Shown: positions 34,192-43,786 of the stretch, piece by piece
Position numbering within the stretch: the stretch's first letter is position 1
Layout: each line of letters starts with the position of its first letter
Source: Rhodocyclales bacterium
GTDB taxonomy: Bacteria > Pseudomonadota > Gammaproteobacteria > Burkholderiales > Rhodocyclaceae
DNA length: 64,000 nucleotides
NCBI GenBank assembly: GCA_028292505.1
Contig: JAQGMF010000051.1
Coordinates: 23,714-87,713, forward strand
Reading direction: 5' to 3'
Notes under the pieces: generated by a model
Database searches by the model: none
The model's input: only the letters and a program-made list of their open reading frames with translations
Told to the model about the DNA's origin: nothing
Made by a program: the position numbers and the translations under genes

Positions 34192-35094
34192 TCAATTTCC
34201 TGTTTGCGATCGAGGTGTGCCCACATTCGTCTCCGGGCCGCGATGGATCTGTCGCCACATCGCTTGAACCGGCGCGGGTACTACATGACGATTGAGTAAT
34301 AGCCAGGGTGTTTTACGCAAGGTCTGCAAGCCTACTTTCAGCAGGCTGTGTTCGCGTCGCAAAAGTGGCACCAGCGCCAACGTTTCGCCGAGGGCCAGGC
34401 GCACAGGCAGGCGCAGCCATGCCGTCCACAGCGCGTTGCGCAGAAGCAGCCAGCGACGTTGCGGTACGTCGCGTTGCTGCGATGGAAAGTGGCAGGTCCT
34501 TATGTCCGCGCAATACACGATTCTCCAGCCGAGTGCGACCAGGTCGAGTGCCAACGGTGCTTCCTCGCCGCCAATGAAAAGTTCCGGCATATAACCGCCG
34601 ACTTCGCGGAACGCTGCGACACGCACGACGCAGGCGCCCGCCATGAAGCCGAGCAGCGCCTTGCCAGGCAGTCCCTGTGAATCGAATGGGCTGTCGGCCA
34701 TCGGGCGACATGCAGGATCGTCGCGGCGCGCGGTGCCAATCAGTACATGCGCGGATATGACAGCAACATTGTTGTACTTGTCGAGAATATCCGCCGCCTT
34801 GCCAAGACTCCCCGCATCCCAGACCGTGTCATCGTCGGAGAATGCCACGTAGGGAGTGGTGGCTTTGTCCAGGCCAAGATTGCGACCGGCCGCGCCGGCA
34901 TTATGCGGATTACGTATCACGACGACCTGCGGAAAGCGTTCCAGTACCGCCTCCGCCGTGCCGTCGTGGCTGGCGTTGTCGACCAACAGGACGGGTAGCT
35001 GTTCAGGCAGCGCCGTCAGGGCAGCCAGCGTGCACAATACTTCTTCACGCCGGTTGTAGGTGAGCACCACGATGCTTACACGTTGTTCCGTCAT
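34192..35094 (-). CDS. Family 2 glycosyltransferase
   Basis: Inverting GT-A enzyme of 300 residues: VSIVVLTYNRREEVLCTL at the start, VDNASHDGT, the metal-binding FSDDDTVWD and FREVGGYMPELFIGGEE. The acceptor and sugar are unknown. There is no membrane segment, so it acts on the cytosolic face. Its start overlaps the PIG-L gene stop by 4 bases. It is the last gene of the leftward glycan cluster. Confidence 0.87.
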   Translation of the reverse strand: MTEQRVSIVVLTYNRREEVLCTLAALTALPEQLPVLLVDNASHDGTAEAVLERFPQVVVIRNPHNAGAAGRNLGLDKATTPYVAFSDDDTVWDAGSLGKAADILDKYNNVAVISAHVLIGTARRDDPACRPMADSPFDSQGLPGKALLGFMAGACVVRVAAFREVGGYMPELFIGGEEAPLALDLVALGWRIVYCADIRTCHFPSQQRDVPQRRWLLLRNALWTAWLRLPVRLALGETLALVPLLRREHSLLKVGLQTLRKTPWLLLNRHVVPAPVQAMWRQIHRGPETNVGTPRSQTGN

Positions 35095-35813
35095 GGCGTA
35101 CCTTCCTGTGGCTGCAGCAGCCAGTATCTTTCCGGCATATAGAGATCATCGTGCCCGTGCGGGCCGAAAGCGCGCAACTGACTGGCGTATTGCTCGACGG
35201 CGTGGCGTTTGCGCGCGTAATCCTGCGGCGTGATGGAGGGCGAGACCGGCGTGGCGACGATACCCCGATTGGCAAAAGCGCAAAGGCGCCCTTGCGTCGC
35301 GCCTGCCTGACGGCGATAGAGGGCGTCTTCGTAGGCGATACACAGGGCATGCGAGAGATCCAGCGCGTGGTGCAACAGCAGCGTGATACAGGCTTCGCTG
35401 ACGCGCAGATGGTCGGAGTGGAACAGGCCGAAAGGCATTAGCACAGCAGCCGGCACCAGCGAACGCACGCAATCGCGGATGGCCGGGGCGAGGTCTCGTT
35501 CGTCGCTGCGCGGCGCGTACTGGTCGTCGATGAAATCGAGCCAGCGGCAATGGGCTTGCAGCGCCGCAGTGGCACGCTGGTCTTCGACGCGGCGTGCCTG
35601 CTGGGCAGTGGCGGCATCACTGAAGCCGCAGTGTCTATCCCATTCCGTCTGCATATTCGGATCGGCCGGTATGCCAGCGAAAACGGTAAGCACCGTGCAA
35701 CCCGGATGCGCGGCCATGAAAGCGCCACAACTGAAAACCGCATCGTCCATGTGCGGCGAGATCACCAGCGCATTGGCAATACTGGCGACCCTATCGTGCA
35801 GGACGCGGCTCAT
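35091..35813 (-). CDS. PIG-L/LmbE-family deacetylase
   Basis: Zinc-dependent N-deacetylase of 240 residues with PHMDDAV (H21, D23, D24) and the second zinc ligand in FHSDHLRVSEA. Family members deacetylate N-acetylglucosaminyl substrates, such as MshB in mycothiol and BshB in bacillithiol synthesis. Here no cysteine ligase is present, so deacetylation of a glycan intermediate is more likely. It overlaps the next gene by 4 bases and lies 18 bases after the UXS gene. Confidence 0.88.
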   Translation of the reverse strand: MSRVLHDRVASIANALVISPHMDDAVFSCGAFMAAHPGCTVLTVFAGIPADPNMQTEWDRHCGFSDAATAQQARRVEDQRATAALQAHCRWLDFIDDQYAPRSDERDLAPAIRDCVRSLVPAAVLMPFGLFHSDHLRVSEACITLLLHHALDLSHALCIAYEDALYRRQAGATQGRLCAFANRGIVATPVSPSITPQDYARKRHAVEQYASQLRAFGPHGHDDLYMPERYWLLQPQEGTP

Positions 35814-35831
35814 GGCAGCTCGGCGACCGGC

Positions 35832-36806
35832 TCAGGCTGCTTGCGCGCTGCGCGTGGCGAAGCAGGTGCGTTCGAAATATTCGGCAGTTCGGCGCAGACC
35901 GTCTTCCAGCGATGTGGTCGGCGCCCAGCCGAGTTTCTCGCGCGCCAGCGTGATGTCGGGACAGCGCTGCAACGGATCGTCGCAGGGCAGGGGTTTGAAG
36001 ACGATTTCAGACGATGAGCCGGTGATGCGCAGCACTTCGCGCGCGATGGCGAGCATGCTCAGTTCATGGGGATTGCCGAGGTTGACCGGACCGGTGAATT
36101 CCTCCGGGCTCTTCACGAAGCGCACGAAGGCTTCGATCATGTCATCGACATAGCAGAAGGCGCGAGTCTGGGACCCGTCGCCATAGACGGTCAAGGGTTT
36201 GCCGGCCAATGCCTGCATGATGAAATTTGACACCACGCGGCCGTCGTTGGGATGCATGCGCGGGCCATAGGTATTGAAGATGCGCGCGATCTTCACCGAC
36301 AGGCCATGTTGACGGCGGTAGTCCATGAACAGGGTTTCGGCGCAGCGCTTGCCTTCGTCATAACAGGAGCGCGGGCCGATGGAATTGACGTGTCCCCAGT
36401 ACTGCTCGGGCTGCGGGTGTATCTTCGGATCGCCGTAGATTTCGCTCGTCGAAGCCTGGAAGATGCGCGCCTTCACGCGCTTGGCAAGCCCGAGCATATT
36501 GATCGCGCCATGCACACTGGTCTTGGTCGTCTGCACCGGGTCGAACTGATAGTGCACAGGCGAGGCCGGGCAGGCCAGATTGAAGATCTCATCGACCTCG
36601 ACGTACAAAGGAAAGGTGATGTCATGGCGCATCAGCTCGAAGCGCGGGTTGTCGAGCAAGTGCGCCACGTTGGCGCGTGTGCCGGTGTAGAAGTTGTCCA
36701 CGCACAACAAATCGTGACCCTCTTCGAGCAGGCGCTCGCACAGATGGGAACCGAGAAAACCAGCGCCACCGGTCACCAGCACACGCTTGCGGATATCTCC
36801 TCTCAT
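35832..36806 (-). CDS. UDP-glucuronate decarboxylase-like enzyme (UDP-xylose synthase)
   Basis: Extended SDR enzyme of 324 residues that in this family converts UDP-glucuronate to UDP-xylose. It has the NAD loop GGAGFLGSH (13-21), the active-site YDEGK (Y149, K153) and the long conserved stretch ending [18 protein letters not shown] that separates UXS from other NDP-sugar epimerases. AGGAGAAAG precedes the ATG. No UDP-glucose dehydrogenase is in the window, so UDP-glucuronate must come from elsewhere. It would supply the pentose donor for the adjacent glycosyltransferases. Confidence 0.9.
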   Translation of the reverse strand: MRGDIRKRVLVTGGAGFLGSHLCERLLEEGHDLLCVDNFYTGTRANVAHLLDNPRFELMRHDITFPLYVEVDEIFNLACPASPVHYQFDPVQTTKTSVHGAINMLGLAKRVKARIFQASTSEIYGDPKIHPQPEQYWGHVNSIGPRSCYDEGKRCAETLFMDYRRQHGLSVKIARIFNTYGPRMHPNDGRVVSNFIMQALAGKPLTVYGDGSQTRAFCYVDDMIEAFVRFVKSPEEFTGPVNLGNPHELSMLAIAREVLRITGSSSEIVFKPLPCDDPLQRCPDITLAREKLGWAPTTSLEDGLRRTAEYFERTCFATRSAQAA

Positions 36807-36950
36807 GAGCTTTCTCCTGAATATGCAAAATGCGTTTCAAATGATTCGATGCACGCCACTCGTCAAAAGGACTGGCATCGTCGAAGCCGTTCGCCCCGAG
36901 TGGCTGCGGCTGTATCGAAGGGCTGACGAAGCCACGTGTTGTGCGAGCCT

Positions 36951-37907
36951 CTAACGTACCGCCGTTGCGAAGACATCCATCCAGCTCCTGACGAAACGGT
37001 CGATATTGAAACGCTCTCGCGCAGTGCGCCGCGCTTCCTCGCCCCACTGCCGCGCCAGCGCCGGTTCGTGCAGCAGCGCGTGCATGACTTCGATGAGTTT
37101 GTCGAGCCGCGTGTCGACGTAGCCGTTTTTCTCGTTGCGGATCACGGTGACGAGTTCTGTCGTCGCCAGACCGATGACGGGCATGCCTATCATCATCGCT
37201 TCGATGACGGCCAGGCCGAGGCTGGTGTAGCGGATCGGGTTGAAGAAGAAGCGATAGCGCGCGCAGAAAGCGGCGAGTTCGAGATTGCCTACCTCGCCGA
37301 TACCGCCCGCTGCTGGCGCATCCATGCCGACGAGATCGAGCGGCACCCTCTCCGCGAGTTGCGCGTAAATGTCCGCCCCCAGTCGTCGGCCGCGGCGCTT
37401 GAGATTGTTGACCACGACGATGCCGCGTTCCAATTCGCCGCTGTAGCGCACATCCGGTACGACGACACCATGTTCGACCACGGTGCTGGGCGTGATGCCG
37501 CTGTCCCACATCAAGGCGTTGAAGGGTGTGACGTGGACCAGCAAGGCGTTGGCGTCCTGCACGAAGTGCTGCGTGGCAGTGGGATGTTCCTGCGGCGGAT
37601 CGTGTTCCAGGAAGATGGCTGGCAGGGCGCGCTGTGCCGCGCTCAGATATGCGTGACGATCTTCCAGATAGTGTTTGCGCGACTGGTACAGCACGCAGTC
37701 GAACTGCTGGCGCTGCAGGACTTCCTGCGGCACCTCGAAAACGTTGTCGCCCCAGGGAAATTGCCCTACGCGTCCGGCATAACCGGCAGGATTGCCAGGA
37801 CGTGTGACCAGATAGAAGTCGTGCGGAACATGCGAGAGGTAATACAGATAATTGCCGTGCACATGCCATGTCAGCACGCGCAGACGGCGACTTCGCTCAT
37901 GCTGCAT
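36951..37907 (-). CDS. GT4-type glycosyltransferase
   Basis: A 318-residue GT-B enzyme, shorter than most of the family. The C-terminal half holds the donor site: YTSLGLAVIEAMMIGMPVIGLATTELVTVIRNEKNGYV, the classic E-x7-E region of GT4. The N-terminal half (about 8-150) is divergent. It overlaps the GT9 gene start region by 11 bases, and a 144-base gap without gene separates it from the UXS gene. Confidence 0.82.
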   Translation of the reverse strand: MQHERSRRLRVLTWHVHGNYLYYLSHVPHDFYLVTRPGNPAGYAGRVGQFPWGDNVFEVPQEVLQRQQFDCVLYQSRKHYLEDRHAYLSAAQRALPAIFLEHDPPQEHPTATQHFVQDANALLVHVTPFNALMWDSGITPSTVVEHGVVVPDVRYSGELERGIVVVNNLKRRGRRLGADIYAQLAERVPLDLVGMDAPAAGGIGEVGNLELAAFCARYRFFFNPIRYTSLGLAVIEAMMIGMPVIGLATTELVTVIRNEKNGYVDTRLDKLIEVMHALLHEPALARQWGEEARRTARERFNIDRFVRSWMDVFATAVR

Positions 37908-39069
37908 GCGCTTCTCCTGTCAGATACTGCGCTTGCTGGATGACCATCTCCGGCGATATGCCGCGCGCGCACGGATGGTCTATCGGGCACTCGTGATGCA
38001 TGCACGGACGGCATGGCACGTGGTGGGCGAGCACGCGATGACGTTCGCGGTCCAGCGGCGCCCAGCGCGCCGCGTCGCTTCCCGATGCAATCACGACACT
38101 CCGTGCGCCAACAGCGGCCGCGATGTGCGATACGCCAGTGTCATTACAGATGAGCACACGGCTGCGTGCGACCAACGCTGCGAGGCCGCCCAGGCTGGTG
38201 TGGCCGCACAGGTCGACGATATGCGCCGCGGCAGCCGCTTCGGGGCCAGGCATTCTGGCTTCGAGCAGGCGCTTCAGGCTGTCGACCAGCGACCGTTCTT
38301 CGGCGGCGCCGGTCAGCACGATGGGGGCGCCGTGCGCGATGAAGTGAGCGGCGACCTCGGCGAAGCGATCGATCGGCCACCTGCGCGACGGCATGCGTGC
38401 GCCGACGTGTACGCACACGTATTCGCCTTGCCGTAGAGAGTGGCTAACCGTGAGATCTTCCCATTCTGCCCAGTCGGCCGCATACAGAGGCAGCTCCAGA
38501 TGGTCGTCGACATTTTCGACGCCGAGGAAACGCATCAGCGCGAGATAGCGATGTATCTCGGGAAGATGATCGGGCCACGGCATGAAATATCTCGCGTCGG
38601 CATTTTCATCTGCGGCCGTACTGAGCATATCGGGCACGAAGCCCGCATTCAGTTTCGCGCCGAATTGGCGAACGAGATCGTTGGCAATTTGCCCACTGCC
38701 ATGCAGCTGGATCGCCACATCGAAATTGCGTGCGCGCATTGCGTCGATGAAGCCGGGCAGCGCCTGCACGTCGGCAGCCTGCTCGGGAAATTCCGGTACG
38801 CCGGGAAAAAGAATAAGCTCGTCGATATAGTGCGCAAAGCGTTCGCAGATCACCCTTGCAGACGGCAAGCCGATCAGCGCGATATGTGCCTGCGGCGCAG
38901 CAGAACGAAGGGCGCGTAAGGCAGGGATGGTGCACAGCATGTCGCCCAGTTGCAATGCGCGGAAGACGGCGATGCGCTGTGGCGGAAGCTGCCACAGCGA
39001 TGCGGCCTTGCGTTGCTTGACGTGACGCAGCTTGAGGCACGGCGTGAGGTTGATGACGTTGGAATGCAT
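37897..39069 (-). CDS. Family 9 (heptosyltransferase-like) glycosyltransferase
   Basis: A 390-residue GT-B enzyme related to ADP-heptose:LPS heptosyltransferases: VFRALQLGDMLCTIPALRAL near residue 33, VHVGARMPSRRWPIDRFAEV at the start of the second domain, DLCGHTSLGGLAALVARSRVLICNDTGVSHIAAA and a C-terminal Cys cluster (CRPCMHHECPIDHPC). ATG 39069 has AAGGA at good spacing. It lies 10 bases after a GT2 gene and overlaps the GT4 gene, so it belongs to the same transcript. Heptose as donor is plausible, not proven. Confidence 0.88.
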   Translation of the reverse strand: MHSNVINLTPCLKLRHVKQRKAASLWQLPPQRIAVFRALQLGDMLCTIPALRALRSAAPQAHIALIGLPSARVICERFAHYIDELILFPGVPEFPEQAADVQALPGFIDAMRARNFDVAIQLHGSGQIANDLVRQFGAKLNAGFVPDMLSTAADENADARYFMPWPDHLPEIHRYLALMRFLGVENVDDHLELPLYAADWAEWEDLTVSHSLRQGEYVCVHVGARMPSRRWPIDRFAEVAAHFIAHGAPIVLTGAAEERSLVDSLKRLLEARMPGPEAAAAAHIVDLCGHTSLGGLAALVARSRVLICNDTGVSHIAAAVGARSVVIASGSDAARWAPLDRERHRVLAHHVPCRPCMHHECPIDHPCARGISPEMVIQQAQYLTGEAHAA

Positions 39070-39079
39070 CGTTCTTCCT

Positions 39080-40117
39080 TCAAAGAAACAATACTTTGAA
39101 GTGAAGGCAGCCACGTACACGCCAATACAAAGCCAGCGGCGGAATGGCGATGGAGGTCAGCACCATCTCCACGATATGCGAGAAGCTGTGCGCGGCGCGA
39201 TGCAGCCGCTTGATGCAGAAGGCCGCTGTCATCAGCAGCCATAGCAGCGCAGCGCCGGCAAGGATTGCGGCTTGTCCCGCTACCGCGGCGCAGACCGCGA
39301 CAACGACAGCGAGCATGCAGAGGTAATAATTCCACGGCGGTGCGGGCCGGATGCGCTGCCGATAAAGTCGGGGATACTTGCGATACAGCAGCGCATCGAA
39401 ATACACCTTGCTCTGCACGCGCAGGCTTACCCCCCAGGGCGCGGGACGAATGGGATGCAGCACGATGGCGGCAGGCGCACGCGTGATCGTCAAGCCATGT
39501 TGCAGAAGGCTGAACTGCAGATCGGAATCCTCGCGCCAGGCGCGCGTGTAGCGCTCGTCGAAGCCGCCGGTGGCTAGCAATGCGGCGCGCGTCACGAAGC
39601 AGTTGGCCGTGACGAACTCCGCCGTCGCTAGCCCGCCCACGTCGCGCTCGTAGTCCGTGGGATGCTTCGGCACCGGCACCACCACGCGCCCGGCGACAGC
39701 GTCGGCACCTCGCGCCATGGCGGCAAGGCCTTTGCTGAGCCAGTTGTGGGCGGGCATCGTGTCATCGTCGGTGAAGGCGATCACGCGACCGCTCGCTGCC
39801 CGCCAGCCGCGATTGCGTGCCCCGGCCGGCCCCTGCGTGGCCACCACCGGGATATAGCGCATGCGTGGCGCATCGCGTCGCTTGGCATAGGACATGACAA
39901 CGGCCTGCGTGTCGACACTTGGGCCATCGTCGGCCACGATGATTTCGTAAGAAGAGTGCGGCAGGTCCTGGCGACACAGCCCTTCCAGGCAGCGACGCAG
40001 CAGGTCCGGGCGACCGTAAGTAGGGACGACGACGGAGGCGGCGATATCGCAGTCAACCTGCGCAGGCGAGTGGCTGGCGTGACGCGCCAGGCGTGAGGTA
40101 TTGGCATTGGTCTTCAT
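39080..40117 (-). CDS. Membrane-associated family 2 glycosyltransferase
   Basis: A 345-residue enzyme with an N-terminal GT2 domain (about 27-250: ASVVVPTYGRPDLLRRCLEG, VADDGPSVDT, AFTDDDTMP) and two or three C-terminal hydrophobic segments (about 265-305 and 320-340) that would hold it at the inner membrane. WREDSDLQF is the conserved acceptor-site acidic motif. The gene start overlaps the carbamoyltransferase stop by 4 bases. Confidence 0.87.
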   Translation of the reverse strand: MKTNANTSRLARHASHSPAQVDCDIAASVVVPTYGRPDLLRRCLEGLCRQDLPHSSYEIIVADDGPSVDTQAVVMSYAKRRDAPRMRYIPVVATQGPAGARNRGWRAASGRVIAFTDDDTMPAHNWLSKGLAAMARGADAVAGRVVVPVPKHPTDYERDVGGLATAEFVTANCFVTRAALLATGGFDERYTRAWREDSDLQFSLLQHGLTITRAPAAIVLHPIRPAPWGVSLRVQSKVYFDALLYRKYPRLYRQRIRPAPPWNYYLCMLAVVVAVCAAVAGQAAILAGAALLWLLMTAAFCIKRLHRAAHSFSHIVEMVLTSIAIPPLALYWRVRGCLHFKVLFL

Positions 40118-41871
40118 GATCGTGGCTTTTCAAGCAGGTAAGAGCCGATGACAAGTGCATCGAGCGGCGAAGTCCAGAAACACTCCACGGCGTCGCGCGG
40201 CGTGCAAACGATGGGCTCGCCGCGTGTATTGAATGAAGTATTGACCAGGATCGGCACGCCGGTCCTGCGCTCGAAAGCGGCCAGCAGATCGTAGTAGCGC
40301 GCATGCTGGTCGCGGCGCACTGTCTGCACGCGCGCCGTACCATCCACATGGCATACGGCTGGAATCCGCTCGGCCTGCTCCTGCTTCACGTCGAAAACGA
40401 ACAACATGAAAGGCGCCACGTACGAGGCCGACGAGCGCGCCTTGAACCAGTCGGCAGCGCGCTCCTCCATCACCACCGGCGCGACGGGGCGGAAGTCTTC
40501 GCGGTCCTTGATCTCGTTGAGCCGCGCCTGCATGTCGGGACTGATCGGCGAAGCCAGGATGGAGCGGGCGCCGAGCGCGCGTGGGCCGAATTCCATGCGG
40601 CCCTGGAACCAGCCGATGACTTTGTCCCGCGCGAGTATTGCCGCAGTCTCTTCGGCGACATTGTCGAGTTTACGGAAGGGCACCTGCGTCCAGCGCAGGA
40701 ATTCCTCAATCTCGACATCGTCGTAGCTGGGGCCCAGATATGCATGCTGCATCGTCCAGAGCCGGCGCTGGTCGCCCCCCGCGCTGCGCTGCTCATGGTC
40801 GATCCATAACGCTGCGCCCAGCGCCGTACCGGCATCGCCGGCTGCCGGCTGCACCCATACCTGTTCGAAGGGGCCAAGCTCGCGGATGCGCGCGTTCATG
40901 ACGCAGTTGAGCGCCACGCCACCGGCCATGGCGAGATTGCGTGCGCCGGTTTTGCGATACAACCAGGTCGCCATGTGCAGCACCGTTTCTTCGAGTACCT
41001 TCTGCAGCGAATGCGCGATGTCGTAATGGTGTTGCGTCAACTCGCCGCCGCGCTGGCGTGCAGGGCCGAAGCGTTCTTCCAGCTGCGGCGCGACGATGCG
41101 ATAGCCGCCATCGTCCTGCAGGAGCACGATCTGGCGGAACTGCTCGATATGCGTCGGTTTGCCGAAAGATGCCAACGCCATGACCTTGTATTCGTCCGAT
41201 GAATGCAGGAAGCCCAGATAGCGCGTGACGTCTTCGTAGAGCAAGCCGAGCGAGTCGGGCAGGTTTACCTGCTTGACGCGCTCGTAGCGGCCATCGCGGA
41301 ACGAGCCGTAACTCGTCGTCGCCAACTCGCCGCGCCCGTCCATGGTCAACACCGCCACGGCCTCCGATACGTCGAAGGGGGCGGCCAGGAACGCGCTGGC
41401 TTCGTGTGCGAGATGGTGTTCGACGAAGTGCCAGCGCGGCGCGATATCTTCGTAACGCACGTTGCGAAAACGCTTCTGCAGGTGCAGTGGCGCGCCGGAA
41501 GTGAGTTGGCGCGGCGCATTGACGATATAGGACATGAACAGCGGATCCCACGGCGAGGTGTGGCCTGTTGCACTCTTTTGCGCCGAAGGTTGCAAGGGCA
41601 AGGCGATGCTTTTGTCATCCCCGTAACCGGGCAGCTCGTGCGGATCGAACGAGTAAGCGAAATGGTCGACATCGGCAAGGGTGATGCCTGCTTCGCCGAG
41701 GCAGTAGTCGACGGCATTGAAGGGCAATTGCCAGGTTGTGAAAGGCACTGGCCGCTTGCCGTGCTTGACGTGATTGAAACGCTCTTCTTCAGCCGCCGCC
41801 AGTACCACGCCATCCTTGATCAGACAGGCGGCGCAGTCGTGGTAGACGGCGTTGATACCCAGTGTGTACAT
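40114..41871 (-). CDS. O-carbamoyltransferase (NodU/CmcH/TobZ family)
   Basis: Transfers a carbamoyl group from carbamoyl phosphate, via carbamoyl-adenylate, to a sugar or other hydroxyl. The 585-residue protein has GINAVYHDCAACLIKDG at the N-terminus, the metal-binding HHLAH (152-156), GGVALNCVMN and, in the C-terminal domain, GRMEFGPRALGARSILA and NTSFNTRGEPIV. Length is standard. Relatives carbamoylate Nod factors, antibiotics and, in Pseudomonas (WapO), heptose of the LPS core; the GT9 neighbours make the last comparison attractive. Confidence 0.92.
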   Translation of the reverse strand: MYTLGINAVYHDCAACLIKDGVVLAAAEEERFNHVKHGKRPVPFTTWQLPFNAVDYCLGEAGITLADVDHFAYSFDPHELPGYGDDKSIALPLQPSAQKSATGHTSPWDPLFMSYIVNAPRQLTSGAPLHLQKRFRNVRYEDIAPRWHFVEHHLAHEASAFLAAPFDVSEAVAVLTMDGRGELATTSYGSFRDGRYERVKQVNLPDSLGLLYEDVTRYLGFLHSSDEYKVMALASFGKPTHIEQFRQIVLLQDDGGYRIVAPQLEERFGPARQRGGELTQHHYDIAHSLQKVLEETVLHMATWLYRKTGARNLAMAGGVALNCVMNARIRELGPFEQVWVQPAAGDAGTALGAALWIDHEQRSAGGDQRRLWTMQHAYLGPSYDDVEIEEFLRWTQVPFRKLDNVAEETAAILARDKVIGWFQGRMEFGPRALGARSILASPISPDMQARLNEIKDREDFRPVAPVVMEERAADWFKARSSASYVAPFMLFVFDVKQEQAERIPAVCHVDGTARVQTVRRDQHARYYDLLAAFERRTGVPILVNTSFNTRGEPIVCTPRDAVECFWTSPLDALVIGSYLLEKPRS

Positions 41872-41897
41872 CGATGTCTCCAGAAAGCTCTGTTTTG

Positions 41898-41936
41898 CTC
41901 CCCTCTCCTCGCGGGAGAGAGGTTGGGGGTAAGGGC
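41898..41936. repeat. Short palindromic intergenic repeat
   Basis: CTCTCC-TCGCG-GGAGAG (41903-41919) followed by AGGTTGGGGGTAAGGG. Sequences of the form CCCTCTCC...GGAGAGGGTTGGGGTGAGGG are dispersed repeats in many proteobacterial genomes. It lies in the 96-bp gap between the carbamoyltransferase and GT9 genes and could attenuate transcription between the two halves of the cluster. Confidence 0.5.
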
Positions 41937-41967
41937 CTACCCTGTCATATGTATCCAGCCGTGCTCC

Positions 41968-43113
41968 TCACGCCGCATCCACCGCAAACGCATCGCCGTC
42001 TTCTGCGTCACCTTCAGGCGGCACCAGCGAAAAGCAGGCCCGTCGTCCGCCATGCTCATGCCATAAATCGCAGACAGCGGTGACGACATCCTGCGGCGCC
42101 ACCTCGGCCAGGCAGGCGTGGTGTCCCTCTGGGCAGACGCTCTTGTAGCAATTCCTGCACGGCACGTCGTGGAACAGCACGCGATTGGGTACCAGCCAGG
42201 GCGTGTGTTGCGGATTGGTCAGCGCATACAGGTCGACGACCGGTGTGCCGACCGCCGCGGCGATGTGCACCGGCCCGGAGTTATTCGAAAGCAGGACTGC
42301 GCTGCCGGCGATGAGCGTGCCGAATTCGCCGAGCGTCAATTCGCCGGCCAGCGAGAAGACGTTCCTGCCGAGAGATTCCTGCATTGCATGACAAAGCGGT
42401 ACTTCTTCGTCGCTGCCGGTAACGAGAATCTGGCAGTCGAGGCGGGCACGGATGCCTTGTGCCGCCGCCGTGTACTGCGCTGCCGAATAGCGCCGCGACG
42501 CTGCCGTCGCGCCTGGATGCAGTACCAGCCATGGGCGGCGCAAGTCGACACCGCGCCGCGAGAGCTTCGCTTGCAGTGCGCCGCGATCGGCGTTGTTCAG
42601 CGCGAAGGACAGATGTCGATCTTCGGTATGGGCACCGACGCTGGCCACGAGGTCGAGTTGCCGTTGCACTTCGTGGCGCACGCCGCTTTGGGGCTCGGTC
42701 TCACGCACCCAGTCGGTGAGCAGCAGGTACGGGTTCTCGCGGCTGTGGCCGAGGCGTAAGGGGATGTCGGCCATCATGCACATCAGCGCGGCTGGCAGGG
42801 CACACTGGCTATATACTGTGAAAATGACAGCGGCATCATAGTCGGCGGCATCGAGTCGGCTGATCATGCGGCGGTCGGACGAAGCATCGTGCGTATTGGC
42901 ACACTTCACCCAGGGCGCGTCGTACATGATGACCTGGTCGACTTCCGGAATGTGGTTGGCAACGGCCGCACCGGAAGGGGAGGTGAGCAGGGTCAGATGC
43001 CGGTCCGGCACGCTCTCCTTGAGCGCACGCAATGCAGGCGTCGTCATCAGCACGTCGCCCATATTGTCCAGACGCACGCACAGGATGTCGCGGGCGTTAT
43101 TCCATTGCGACAT
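41968..43113 (-). CDS. Second family 9 (heptosyltransferase-like) glycosyltransferase
   Basis: A 381-residue GT-B enzyme: ILCVRLDNMGDVLMTTPALRAL near the start, VLHPGATAASRRYSAAQY in the second domain, VFSLAGELTLGEFGTLIAGSAVLLSNNSGPVHIAAA and a C-terminal Cys set (CRNCYKSVCPEGHHAC) like that of the other GT9 here. The start ATG 43113 (MSQWNN) has GGAGACG upstream; it overlaps the end of the phosphatase gene by 17 bases. The two GT9 proteins are clearly different enzymes, not a recent duplication. Confidence 0.88.
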   Translation of the reverse strand: MSQWNNARDILCVRLDNMGDVLMTTPALRALKESVPDRHLTLLTSPSGAAVANHIPEVDQVIMYDAPWVKCANTHDASSDRRMISRLDAADYDAAVIFTVYSQCALPAALMCMMADIPLRLGHSRENPYLLLTDWVRETEPQSGVRHEVQRQLDLVASVGAHTEDRHLSFALNNADRGALQAKLSRRGVDLRRPWLVLHPGATAASRRYSAAQYTAAAQGIRARLDCQILVTGSDEEVPLCHAMQESLGRNVFSLAGELTLGEFGTLIAGSAVLLSNNSGPVHIAAAVGTPVVDLYALTNPQHTPWLVPNRVLFHDVPCRNCYKSVCPEGHHACLAEVAPQDVVTAVCDLWHEHGGRRACFSLVPPEGDAEDGDAFAVDAA

Positions 43114-43786
43114 GATTCGTCTCCGCATGATGACGCAGGGCCGCGGCCGTTCTTTCCAGCCATGCTTCGGAAGGCGCGTCGAGCCGATATGCCGAAAGCG
43201 TATCCGCGATGAGCGCGGCGGCTTCGCCGATGTTGGCGAAGGTGAAATGTGGCGAGCGCAAAGGCCCGCTCAACCACTCTGTTTCGTTGCCGTTGTCGAT
43301 GAGTATCGTCGTACAGCCTGCGCGATTCCCCGCTTCGATATCGTCGAGAATGTCGCCGACCATCCACGAGTGCTCCAGCGCGACACCGAGATCGGCTGCG
43401 GCACGTTGCAACAAGCCGGACCGCGGCTTGCGACAATTGCAACGGATGGCATATTCGTCGCGCGTGCCTTCCGGATGATGCGGGCAGTAGTAGAAGCCGG
43501 CTAGCCTGGCGCCGCTGTAGCGGAAAAAAGTATCGAGACGTTGCCCGACGGCGCATAGCGCTTCCTCATGGAAGCGCCCTTGCGCCACGCCGGGCTGGTT
43601 GCTGACGACCACAAGCGGTACGTCGAGCTTACCCAGTGCGTGCAGTGCATGACATGCGCGTTCGGCGAGCACCATGCGATCCGGATCGACGTTGAAGGGC
43701 ACATCCACCAGCAAGGTGCCGTCCTTGTCGAGAAAGACGGCGGGTTTGCCGGCCAGCAGTGAAGGAATATGCGTGCTCATGGCCAT
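43097..43786 (-). CDS. HAD-IIIA phosphatase, GmhB-like
   Basis: A 229-residue phosphatase of the histidinol-phosphate/heptose-bisphosphate group. It has the nucleophile motif FLDKDGTL (D20, D22), VSNQPGVAQG, the zinc loop CPHHPEG with CNCRKP (C101, H103, C116, C118) and MVGDILDDIEAG. GmhB removes the 7-phosphate of heptose 1,7-bisphosphate during ADP-heptose synthesis, which fits with two GT9 genes, but no other heptose gene (gmhA, hldE, hldD) is present. The first ATG (43786) or the third codon (43780, overlapping the SDR stop as ATGA) may be used. Confidence 0.86.
   Translation of the reverse strand: MAMSTHIPSLLAGKPAVFLDKDGTLLVDVPFNVDPDRMVLAERACHALHALGKLDVPLVVVSNQPGVAQGRFHEEALCAVGQRLDTFFRYSGARLAGFYYCPHHPEGTRDEYAIRCNCRKPRSGLLQRAAADLGVALEHSWMVGDILDDIEAGNRAGCTTILIDNGNETEWLSGPLRSPHFTFANIGEAAALIADTLSAYRLDAPSEAWLERTAAALRHHAETNHVAME

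Noticed and set aside
36880..36935. Possible dispersed repeat (GTTCGCCC ... CGAAGGGC) upstream of the UXS gene
   Set aside because: Resembles a common proteobacterial repeat but the arms do not pair well here; too weak to annotate.
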